NCBI GenBank assembly: GCA_947359465.1
Contig: OX375883.1
Span: forward strand, 19,284,088-19,348,087
Length of the DNA stretch: 64,000 nt
Reading direction: 5' to 3'
From: Metellina segmentata
Lineage: Eukaryota; Arthropoda; Arachnida; Araneae; Tetragnathidae
Shown here: in pieces, positions 1 to 11,800 of the stretch
Numbering within the stretch: the stretch's first letter is position 1
How the letters are laid out: the number at the start of each line of letters is the position of its first letter
Program-made: the position numbers and the translations under genes
The notes under the pieces: model-generated
The model's input: the letters and a program-made list of their open reading frames with translations, nothing else
Told to the model about the DNA's origin: nothing
Databases searched by the model: none

Positions 1-379
1 GAATAAATATATAATTTTTCTACATTTTTTATTGTTGATTTGACTATTTTAGCCTTTTATTTATTTTTACTGGCATGCATCATCTTACATTTGGCACAGC
101 TTGTAAGAATGGAGGGTTTCAATGGTACCTTCAGTCCTTTACATAAATTGGGCCATAATCTTATAGCAGTAAAAAAAATTTAATCTGACTGGTCAAACTT
201 TATACTTAAAAATTTCATGTGAACAACGAATTTGCAATAAATGTAGAATATCTTCCATTAGAAATATTCCTATAATTCATGTTTTTATATTTGCAACGGA
301 ATACACATTTATTAATGATTTCTATTATGCTTTGTGTCCTGTTTTGCAAAACATTTTTATGTTTACTTTTCTACATCAG
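1..379. other. Intron sequence upstream of the first visible HFM1 exon
   Basis: AT-rich non-coding sequence ending in a splice acceptor (ctacatcag) at 379. I see no gene or recognisable repeat. It is the 3' part of the HFM1 intron whose donor lies before the window. Confidence 0.6.
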
Positions 380-2855
380 GAAAAATGGGACAGTGTTACC
401 AGAGTCTGGAAAAATAACAAAAATCTTTTCCAAATGGTGAAACTTCTGCTCATAGATGAGGTGAGTACTTATAACGTCTAGTCAAACTATTAATAGTTAT
501 TATAAAAAATTGGATGTTTGTTCTAAAGTAAATTCTCTTATAAATTTGAGTTTGAATTGTGTATATGTTGAAAAAAAAAACCTGTCTACAGTACTTAAAA
601 TGTTAAATCTATTTATAGCAATCACATAATGCTTTGTATAATGTTGATTTAGAAGTGAAACACACCAAGTCAAAAAGCATTTTTCTGAAAAACTGAAGGA
701 AGAAAAACTATTCTCTAAGCTAAACTAATAATTGAGTGATCCTCAAGTACTCACTTTATTAGTCTAAAGATCATCACATTCTTGTCAAGGAAAGCTAAAA
801 AAATATTCGAAATTTTGACCTTTTTGTTTCACTTGTAAGCGGACAATATTCATTTGTTTAATCTGAGTACTCATAAATATTGATTTCTAAAAAATGACAA
901 AAGGCTTTTCTTTTATTTTAAATTTCATTGTCATAAAGGAAGTTGAGAAATAGTTTTGCATTAGATTGCCTTTTGTTTCATGCTTTCCATTCATTTGCAT
1001 TTCTTGTTTAACTTTCTGAGTGTTGCGAAATTTCCGAGAAGCATAGTTTTGCTTTTTTACTCTACAACACACTCAATGGGAAAAAAATATCTATTGGTTG
1101 AGAGATCCATGTGTTCTTTTAACCCTTAGAAAGATTCTATTGGTCTTTTCTCCTTAGAATGGAATCTTTTTGAGTGATTCTGTATAAAGCCCCTAAACAA
1201 CTCAAAAAGTCTGGCTTGGCCTCTGATCAAACTGCATATTAAAAATTCTGATAGTTTGATTTTTATCTTCAGATCAGTAGGGTTTTACTTTTCAGCCAAT
1301 TAACACTTTATTTCACACACTTTATTTCACTTGGATACTGATGAACAGTTGAATATATTTATAATTACACACAGAAGCGGATTCAGTGGACGCGTAGTGC
1401 CCCGAAATACCAAAGGGGCCTAAGGTCTTATAATGTCTTTTCATTAGGGTTCGAGGAAAGTTGTGCCAGCGTGTTTACAATGTGCGTCTTCAAGTGAAGT
1501 GAAAATAGTTTCTCATACAAGATGGTCAGCAACAGCAGATGCTGTATTAGCTATAAAACTTGTTTTCACCCACATAAAAGAGGCTTTAAACAGTTTGGAA
1601 TACTATTTTACACAGAATAAAAGTAGTTATTATTCTACTAGTAAATTGCTGCAATTAGTGGAATGCAAACTATTGAAAATATCCATCCTACTGAAGTTGT
1701 TAGAAAATTTTATCAACTTCAGAGAAGAATTCGAAAAAGAGGCAACTGATTTATTAGGCCTATCATTTAATGTGGAAAATGGACAAACTTGGACATCAAA
1801 AGAGAAAAATATTTTTTGATGAAAACAAAGAACTCGGGCAGGACACTAAGAGAATATTTCATAGTCATTTTAATTTGTCAAGTCATAAAACCAAGATAGA
1901 AATATCTCAAAGGACTCAGACGTATGCAGTTGTGGAGCCTTTTTGAACATTTTTTTATTGGAATTTATCAATAGAAGAAAAAAGAACACAATAAAAAAGT
2001 TGAAGGATAATTTAAAAAATGACATTGATGTTGCTACTTTTAAAGATGCATTAGACCTTTTTTTTTTAATATTAAAAAAAAAAAAACGAGGATGAAACCA
2101 TATTTTTGAAGTTTGAAATATTACTGAATTTTTTTAACAATTCCCTTTTCCAATAACAAAAATGCGTAAAAAAATTATTTAAGGAGTACTATGGGAGAAG
2201 AAAGATGAATTAATATCGTCATTCTGTATATAGATCAATAGAATTTTAACTGAATCGACTCTGCCAAAATAATTGACGAATTTGCAAGAAATAAAACAAG
2301 ACTAAAATTCATGTAGAAAATGTTTTTTAATAAATTTATTTAATGTGTTATGGTGTGATATTTTTATTAGTTTTCTTTTGTTAATAACTTAATGGCAGTT
2401 TCTAACTTGAGTTTGAGGGCCCCAAAAATTTTACCACTTGGGGCCTCCCTTTGACTTGATCTGCCACTGATTGTATAGATCCATTTGTAAGTAGTGTGTA
2501 TTGTTTCTAGTAAAACCCCGAAACAACCAATAAACCAAAAAGGTCTAGATTTGCCTCTGATTAAACTGTATATTAAAAATTCTGATATGATTTTTATCCT
2601 CAGATTAGTAGAGTTTTACTTTTCAGCAAATTTCACAAAGCATGCTTGGATACTGATAAACAGTTGATAAATATATTTATAATTGCATAGATCCATTTGT
2701 TGAATGAGGAAGAGAGGGGTGCCACCATGGAGGCAACATTGAGTCGCATGAAAACTATTCAAGCCGTGATGCTTGGGGAATCTCGCACGAGAGCGAATAA
2801 TGAACTAAATCTCAGATTCATTGCTGTGTCTGCTACATTTCCTAATGTAGAGGAT
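380..2855 (+). CDS. HFM1: HFM1 exons with helicase motifs II and III (380-460; 2691-2855)
   Basis: The first exon begins in phase 0 with [10 protein letters not shown] and ends LLLIDE. The second begins [10 protein letters not shown], so the DEIH box (motif II, Mg/ATP hydrolysis) is split exactly between DE and IH by intron 461-2690. The second exon continues through SRMKTIQ to [11 protein letters not shown], motif III (SAT) that couples ATP hydrolysis to unwinding. The second acceptor is the tag at 2688-2690. A near copy of the same acceptor and first codons lies upstream at 2479 and is a likely decoy. Confidence 0.95.
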
Positions 2856-5800
2856 GTGAGTGCCATTTCGATTTATTGCATTTAGTACATCGTATACAAG
2901 TAATTTCTTATGGAGCTTTTAGTTGAATGAAGCACCCTTTTTCATTAATTTGCCACGCATATATTGTTACTACCACACCTCTTAGAGCCACGGTAGCTCA
3001 GTCAGTAGAGCCTCGGGCTCACATCAGAAGGGTTGTGGGTTCTGTCCTCAGCGGAGCCTGTAATTCTGATGGTTGCGAGATCGGCGCTTGGACCTGGCTA
3101 AAGACCGTCATGTTCGCTAATGGTGACTGGGGCATGTTAAATAGGTCGTGGTCACAAAGTCCAGCATGTTCCCATACCAAATCAATACCTCTGGGGGTAC
3201 CTGATCAGGGGGTTATCAGCCTCTGATTGGGATCTAAATTACGATATGTGTGAGTGAATGGACCTGCCTGTAAAACGGATGTGTCATGAGTGAAGAAGTT
3301 CAACCCTCCGGGGCAATGGCACCCCCAATTGGGCCATATATGGCACGCACGACAACAACGACACCACTTAAAATCTTCATGTTGGCGATTTTCACCTAAC
3401 TCCATTTTTTGAGTCACCATTTCAAGTTTTATGCCATAACAAAGCGAAGAATCATCTTGTCTCTTAGTGGAAATGGCGATTTTCATGAGGAAACTTTCTA
3501 GTCGTGTGTCGATTTTTTTTTCCCCTCTAAGCATCAAAACTTTGAATGCATTTTTGAAAACGTCCATTTTGCAAATTGGTACCTTTGCATGGTGGTATCG
3601 ATATTAAAGGCAACAAATAGTTTCAAAGTCAAGAGAAACTGTTTGAATGAGAGAACAAAAATCTGATTGTTTCTCGGTTAAATTATAGTTAACCTACCTG
3701 GTGGTTGCCTCCACAAGGTCATTAGCAAAACAGACCAGATCTTGATAGACAAGATATCCTGTTCCCAGAAGAAAACTGACCAGATCTTGATCTTGTCATC
3801 ATAAAAAAATTGCCGATATCTGTATGACTAGATATCAAGTTAGCAAAATTGGCCAGATCTAGATAGACGAAATAACATCGTAACCACTTGGAAGGTTAAA
3901 CGAACTCATTCATCAATATACAATATAAGTATAATAAATTTTTTTATAAAAACTCAGGCACTCTAACTATGCATGTTACAGTTGCAATCAGCTAACACTA
4001 GTCAAGCACATGGTCAGTGATAATTTGTTTTTAAAAATTCAATGGTGGGCATTATAATTTGTAATCATTTTGCCACTACAAGGCCAAAAGTATGGCCACT
4101 TGTGAAGAAGCACCCAATGGGCGACCATCATTACCCCTAACAAAGAACAGTACAATTTACATCCATGCCCTGACCCTGGATTCGAACCAGGAACCTTCCA
4201 ATCCAGAGGCCAACACCTTAACCACTAGACCGGTAGGACGGCCGGTAATAAATGTGAAATCAACTGTTATTTAAAAAAAATTTCATGTCTAAACAAAATT
4301 AGTGCTTTGAAACAGTTATTGAAAGTAGTATGGTTTCGGAGATCTCTATTCTTGCTATTCAAAGTGTTACCATTGAAAAATTCAATGTAACAAATTCATT
4401 TTTTTAAAAAGTAAAGCCTTAATCCTTTGTAATTGATTGAAACTCAGTACATGATTTTTATTTTTGTTCTTCTATTAAATATTATTTGTTGCTGGGGATT
4501 TAAACTCTTATCTTACAAGCTTAAGCAGCATTGATAAAATTATAAATACAAATCTATATTTTCATATAACTTCTTTCAGGTTTTAATATGTGTTCATAAT
4601 GTAAAGATGTAAAATTATGATAGGGGCTCATAAACGTTTACTTAAAGTATTCATAAGTTTACAAAACACCTAAACTGTAATTTAAAGTCACACATTCTTA
4701 CAGGCTTCTGAATGGTTGAGTACTTCAGTCAGCAAAGGAGTCTCATACAAGTATGTTTCAAGTGTACTTTGTTATTTATAAACAAGACGTTTAGTCAATT
4801 TATATAACTGATAATACAGGGTGGTAATTTATATAACTGATAATACCATGAAAATGCAGCCTGTCTCATTCGTATTATCCTATGTCAAATTTTACTTGAA
4901 ATGTAGTTTTGAAGACTTATGATTTCCCCACCACCTTTTACAGAAGTCGTTGAAAATGATCTTGTGAATAGTGAGACTCACAAAACTCTTTCCCATTGCT
5001 AAACAATTGCATTTCCCTTTTTTTTAGAATTTTTTATCCATAGAAAAATAAATTTTCTTTGGAATTTTTTGTTATACAAGCTTGTTTTCTTGCCATGCCA
5101 CTTTTTTGCATTTTTCTAGTTTTCCTCTGATAGTTTCTGTTTTTAAATTTCACCTTTTTTGGAAATTTAAATAAATCAGAATCGTGGTCAGAGCATCAAT
5201 TATTTTACCACCTGTTAAAAGAAACATATGAGTATTCTATTGTCATTCAGGTCTTCAAACAGCTTAACCGATTCAAAAATACTTCAAATTGATTTCCCTT
5301 TCCACAAAAAGTTTCAAAGCACCTATCCATAACAACTACAGAAAAACAACAGAATCGCAACCAGACTTCTAATAGGTTAAATTAAAAATACAAACAATCT
5401 GAATAAAAACTAGAAACATGCAAAAAGATTATGAATATAACATCCTAGCAAAATCTGAAAGGAAAACAAGCTTGCATAACTAAACAATTAAAAACAAATT
5501 ACTCAGCCTGCTGCCATTGAAAAATTGTAAAAGAAGCAAGTACAGTTGCTTAGCAACTGGAAAGAGTTTTGTGTGTCTCACAGCCATCTGCATGTTGCAG
5601 CATATTTCCAAATACTTGTTGTACCTCGTTGATATCAACATTTCATTATAGCATTATGAATGTTTCCATTCATTTTGTCTATCGTCTTGAGATAAAACTT
5701 TGAAAATCGCGAAACAGCCGCATCAAAGAAGCATTTTACTTTTTAAATTGGAAAAATTCATTCAGTAAGGCAAAACTAGAAGTGCATAAAGTTGTATTCC

Positions 5801-8800
5801 GCAAATCACTTTTATTCGCAAAAACTGAATACTTTTTATTGAAAATGTTTTATTGCCAATTATTAATTAAATTATTTGTTTTTAATGTAAAAATTTATAG
5901 TATACTGTATACTTTTCTTTACGTTTAGATTGAATGAAAACTTAAGACCAGTACACTTAAACCGAGTTGTACTTGGTTATCCCTGTTCTGGTACTCTTTC
6001 TGAATTCAGATTTGATCTCATGCTTTCATACAAACTGGGTCATGTGATTAATATGTACTCCGATGGGATGCCTACTTTGGTGGCAAGTATTTAATGATTA
6101 TAAAATTCTAATGCATTTTCATGTATACCAAAGAATTCCACTATTTGCTTAGTCAGCCGAAGTTTTGTAGCTTCATGTATGGTTTAGCTCAACCAACTGT
6201 TACAACATCAAGACATAACAATTGGAGAGTGGGGTGCCAGCTCAGATGTCACCTCATCATCTGACTGTGGTTCAAAATTATGTGGTGTTGTCCTTGATTT
6301 TTCCCTTAGGATTGATCCTGGACCGTCGTCAATAGCCCATTGAGTTGTTCTAGTGTGACGTTAATTAAACATTAACAAAATTACCAAGAGGTAAGTCTTT
6401 CAGTAGGTTTACTTTCTTCAAACTCCACCAAGAAAAATGTTGGATCATGATTTGTTGAATTAGAGGAATGATATAAAATACACAGATTTCATCTCAATTG
6501 GCGTTTTTAGCACTGATAGTTTACCACTGAAGTTTAACATTTGATTGCCAAGTTGGCAAGGAAAAAAATCATCTGGGGTGATTGCCCAACAAGTTTTTTG
6601 GCTTCTGCATATAGTAACACTTATCCAAGACCTTTCACGCCTATTTAAAAATGAACACATCCAAGGTCGACTGCCTTCTTGTGGAAGCAGCACTATAAAC
6701 ATAATCATCACAACCACCTTTACTCCCTTCTTTTTCAGGCCACAGAAGCCTTGTTGGAAGAGTGTCAGATTAATGTCCAGAAGGTTGTTAGTTTCATACT
6801 TGATTAATCCAAAGACCGTTGTGTATGTGGAGGACTGTTGCATGTTAAATCTGTTGTAACCACAAATATCCTCACTTTGGCGTGGTGTGGAAGTTTGGAG
6901 AGTGGGGTGCCAACCTTGTCATCTGACTGGCTCAAAATTACGGAGTGTTCTTCTCAGGTCTTTCCTTGAGGATTGACCCCAGATGGTTGCCATTATAATA
7001 TGGTCTTGCTCCAGTTGCTGTGCTAATTCAACTCATACTTATCCTTCTTTTCCCACTTGCTTGTCCTATTTCTTCCCTGTGGTGCTTTTATTGAATTTTA
7101 CTGTCTTGGGGTTTGACATAGTTTATCCATTTTCGGATCTTGTGGCATTAAATTAGAAAAGCCAGCCAACAAGTTTCAGATTGCTTACTGAAATGAAATC
7201 TAGACCTTTCTCTTAACCCTTTACTGCCGGATTTTGTTGTGTTAAACAAAGGAAAACTATTTTTTAGCATTTGTGGTCTTTTAATTAGCTGAAGAATATG
7301 AACAAAATCTCAATTTCGAAAAACGGAGCATATAATTGAATAGATTATAGTTTATTAAAATTGGTATGTTGTTTAATTTTGTTTAAAAACTTAAATGTGC
7401 AGTGCAATAATGTTTCAAAATGTTACATAAATATATATATAAATTCTGATATATAGAAATAGTTATAGGAAATTATCTAGAACTACTTTCAAACAAAAAT
7501 ATTATTGTAAATTCTTACCTAATCTTAAGAAGAGTTGAGAGATCAATACTGATTATGTTAGTTTGCTTAATTTCTATGTACCTTTTATCAGAATATACTG
7601 TGAATATACCAGTTTGAAATTTATTTGTGTACATAATAGGCATTATATACTGAAGTGAGGATTTAGTACTGTATTAGATAACATTTAAAAGACGCAATTT
7701 ACCAGGAAAGCACAGCTCTCTGTTATTCCTTAAAAAAAGCTCATGAATCATGAATCATGGCTCAGTTGGTTTGCCCATTACTTTAGCAACTTGCAAATAA
7801 TAGGTGGCGCAAATCCAATTCCACCCTGGGTGTATTTCTCTCTTCTGTACCAGTAAAACTTCTTGTGTGCATATGCCCATTTACTTGTTAGGTAACCATT
7901 GTACCATTAAAAACAATTTAGCCAACCAATCTTTACATTTAGTAAAAAAAAAAAATTGCACTTTTATGTTTCAAAATGATCACTTCAGTATAATTTAATG
8001 CTGGGAGAATATTACTTTCAAAGGAAAAGTTTCTTAGAAAAGTACCCTGAATCTAGGTGTTCGTTTTAAGAAAATCAAGACTTAAGATTATCAAAATTTG
8101 AGTTTATGTAATTGAGTTCATTATTAGTCCTTCATTTTCAAAGCTTCTCATAGGAGTTGAAACAAAAACAGCCCTATTTGAAAAAGCGTAAAATAGACTA
8201 TTCAACAATAACAACCTCAAAATTGATAATTTTGTTTTTCCATTCCCTTTAACAAAAGCAATTTGTGTACATCACCAGGAAAGTTGACTTGGGTGTGGTT
8301 CAAGCATGCAGCTATCTAAAGACCCTTTTTTATTTAACTTTTTACATTTTGCTTTTGCAGTTTTGTGCCACAAGGAAAAGCGTCATGCAAACGGCAAGCA
8401 TCCTTTCAAAAACAAGCAAGTTTGTCATGAATTCTGTTCACAAGCTGCATTTGATTGATTCTGCAAATCTCATGCATGAGAGCAAACTCAGAGGTGAGGT
8501 TTGATGCATTAAAAATTGTAATTCCGAACAATACAGAAACAATTTATCCATTGATACACTTCATAAAAAGGTATCATCCCAGTGGTTGCCTGATCAGAAG
8601 AGTAGCCGATTAGCCACCTGAGGGTTGCGAATTCTAAACTTGTTACAGTGAAAGCCCGATTTAATGTACTCCAAGGGACTGGAAAGAAATAACGTTATAT
8701 GCTGGAAAACGTTACATTGGGGTCAGAAAAAAACAAAATGTAGAGCATGAAATCAAGACTAATTTAAGTAACAAACCTTTTAATTCTTCCTTTTCAATAG

Positions 8801-11800
8801 TTTATTGTTTAAAGAAATTTTTTAGTTGGCGTTTTCCTTTAACTTGCTAAATCATTAACATCATTCTCCACATATATGAGTTTTTGTAAGTTTTTTAGTA
8901 TATCTAATGTACAATTGATGCATTTGACGAAGATATTCATTATGAACAAAAAAAGGACTGTTTGAGGTTTTCTATCTGTGCTATAATTTTTTTTTCCAAT
9001 CGCAGGCACATATGAACTTAATCATTGGCCTCTACAAGGCCGGAAGTGATGGCCACTTGTGAAGGAGCACCCAGTGGGAGGACCATCATTGCGCCTATTA
9101 AAGGACAGCACAATTTATATCCACGCCCTGACCCCGAATTCGAACCAGGAACCTTCCGATCCAGAGGTCAACACCTTAAGCACTAGACCAGTTGGTCGGC
9201 TCTTTGCTATCATTAAAGATGGAATAAAATTTTCAACGGATTCAAGATCTGCAAAAAATTATACGCCCGATCAATACCTCAGAAAGTCTGAATTTTAGGC
9301 AAATTTGCGACATGCCCGTGTCATGTTGGGACTCATTCTTAAAATTGTTTTTTCCTTTTTATTTTTTAGTATCCGTGAGGAAACAAAAAGAACTGTCACA
9401 GGCAATGCTGTGCTGACCTGCTAGTATCTTACTATTTTAAGAAAATCAAGAAAAGTTCTTCCCGCTGAAGAAACGTTAAATGTACAAAATATTTCGAAGT
9501 GATAACGTTAAATACAGGATTTTAACATTGAAAGTATAGGAAATTATTCGGGACCAATAAAATGATATTATATGTGGAAAATCGTTAAATGTGGATTGCA
9601 TTAAATCGTGGTTTCACTGTACAAATAAAGTATCGTGTACATAGGGGCTGGTACATATCATATCTGTCATGGCCTCAAACATTCTTAGTTGGTGTGGAAG
9701 CTTGGAGAGTGGGGTACCAGCTCAGGTATTGGCTCTTCATCCGACCATGGTTCAAAATTATGTGGTGGTGTCCTTGGAGCTTCCTTTAGCAGATTGAACT
9801 TGGACCGTCGTCAGTATCCCGTTGTGTTGCTTTAGTACGATGTTACTTAAAATTACCTCACAAGACATTCTTACTTTTCTGCGATGTGGAAGTTTGGAGA
9901 GTGGGGTGTCAGATCTAGTGTTGACATCGTCATCTGAACACGGTTCAAAATGATGAGCTGCTTTCCTGGGATCTTTCCCTTTGGGGCTGATCTCATAAAT
10001 ACTTCAAAAGTACTTCATATTGGAGATAGGTTAAATGAGACGTGTCACCGCAAAAAGGTACCCACTCCCAGTAACGTGGGAAAAACTGTTACAAATAAAT
10101 TGTAAGTGGGAATAGCTATAAAACTCTTTTGAATTATTCTTACCAACTCATAGTATAACCCCCTTTGATACAATTTGACAGTGTATGTGTCTAACTGCAC
10201 AGCTTTTTAAACACTGTTCAACTCAATTTCCAACCGAAAATGGATATAGGCCCTTTTACAGTGACACACCTTAAATATGCTATTGTACTTTAAGTTCATT
10301 TCTGTGGCTGGAATAAGTTCATCAATCCCTACTTTATGGGTATTATTAAAGTAGGGTGTTAATGGCCATAGCTTCTTTGTTACAAAAGTATAGACCATGA
10401 CTTATGACTTGTTAAAGGGGTGACTCTGAAGAGTGCCAGCGCTGCAACTAATAGTCTATTGTACTGAGACCCCTGCTGATCCACTAAAGAGTGATTGCCA
10501 AAATAAATTTCAGCAAATACCTGATTGGAATATTTGACAGTTACCAGGGTTCAATTCAGTGGTATCCCAGATATTCAAATCGTTGTACAGAGTAATGGTC
10601 ACGTTCACATGAAGAACTCTCCTCTACCATCCAACAACCTCTATCATAATGGGTCAATAATAATTCCATAATTGCTTCTGAGAAGTAATTTAATTCCATA
10701 ATCTAGTTGAAATGGAATTTGCTTATATTGAATCAGAGGTGATCACAATGTGGCAATTGAAAAATAATCGTTATTTTGGTAACACCTAAATAGTTTTCCT
10801 TGGTGATTTTTAGTTATTTTTAAAAAATTAATGTTACTAAAATTGTTACCTACTTTAGAATTGGTTAAAGAGAGGAAACGAAAGGGTTTTTTCGATTTTT
10901 ATGATTAAAATGAAGAATTATAAAACTGCATGAAAAATAATCCATATTGTATAAAGTGCTGTTTTTTTCCATAGTTAAGACTCCAAATTCCGTATATTTT
11001 TTATGTATAATAGTTAAACCAATCAACCTGTGTGATTTTTTTTTTCTAATTTTGACTGTAGTAACATATTCAAGTAGCACCAATTTATTCTTTGTAAGCA
11101 TTGTGACATTAATAGCGTTTTATGATGCAAGCAGTCATTACTTTATGAAGCTTTATCGTCGGCTAATATGTGATACCTCGTAAGCGCTAATTTCTCGAAA
11201 AATAGTTTCTGAAGTCATGAGTTTCACAAAAAATATGCGCATTGGTGAAGTGAGACCTCGTATTCATCAGATCAACAAGATGGAAAAATGTACATTAGTG
11301 ACACCTAGTATTCGATTTTATACACAGTTTTTTTGCTCCTCCTGTAAAATTTGCATTTTGCACTTGCAAGGTATCACAACTTAGCCGACGTTATTCTGTT
11401 ACATTGTATTATTTTACTACATAAGCATCACTAGATAAAGTATAATTCATTGCTATATGTTCTTGCAATTTTAACGTTAGTATAAAAATTGATGTTTGCA
11501 GAATGCATTTTGAATGGCATAGGATTTCACCATGCAGGACTTTCCCTCGAAGACAGAAGATTAATCGAGCAAATGTTTTTAAATGGCCAGCTGCAAGTCT
11601 TAAGTATGTGTTTCATTAAAATGCTGCTTTAATTATTTGTATGTGTTTGTTTAACAAGTTTGCTGCTGCATGTAGCATTTTTAGTATGCACTGTAACACA
11701 TTTCCCGTATTCACAAGTCTGAGTTAAACTGCGGATTAACGATAATCCCTGGGTTGTCAAAAAAACGTATTGACAATACCTGATCCTGGGTTTAAACCAC

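Larger units (their letters stand above)
1107..2690 (+). repeat. Local duplication of the HFM1 intron end plus exon start, interrupted by a hAT element
   Basis: Sequence before 1371 (clear from about 1190) is repeated at about 2510-2690. Shared blocks include the 'tattaaaaattctgat' stretch, 'gattagtag..gttttacttttcagc', 'ttggatactgat.aacagttga' and 'atatatttataatt'. The upstream copy continues on the far side of the hAT element as 'attgtatagatccatttg', matching 'attgcatagatccatttg' at the real exon start. One copy is therefore split by the insertion at 1372-2469. The copies differ by many substitutions, so the duplication is old. Confidence 0.8.

Noticed and set aside
2856..2885. Read-through of the HFM1 exon past 2855 (ORF continues to 2885)
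   Set aside because: gtgagt at 2856 is a strong donor and the next exon (4704) restores the conserved EWL segment in phase.
3001..3070. tRNA-like sequence (A and B boxes) that could be a tRNA gene
   Set aside because: No cloverleaf with matched acceptor stem; it continues into a repeat body, so it is a SINE head. The same holds for heads at 4200, 9190, 30830 and 33357.
4817..5214. CAGGGTGGTAA at 4817 with TTACCACCTG near 5214 as another CAGRG MITE
   Set aside because: The flanks (taata and ttaaa) do not match and the subterminal sequence lacks the family's ccctgattt repeats; the left motif lies in a 21-bp direct repeat (about 4797 and 4826) that explains it as well.
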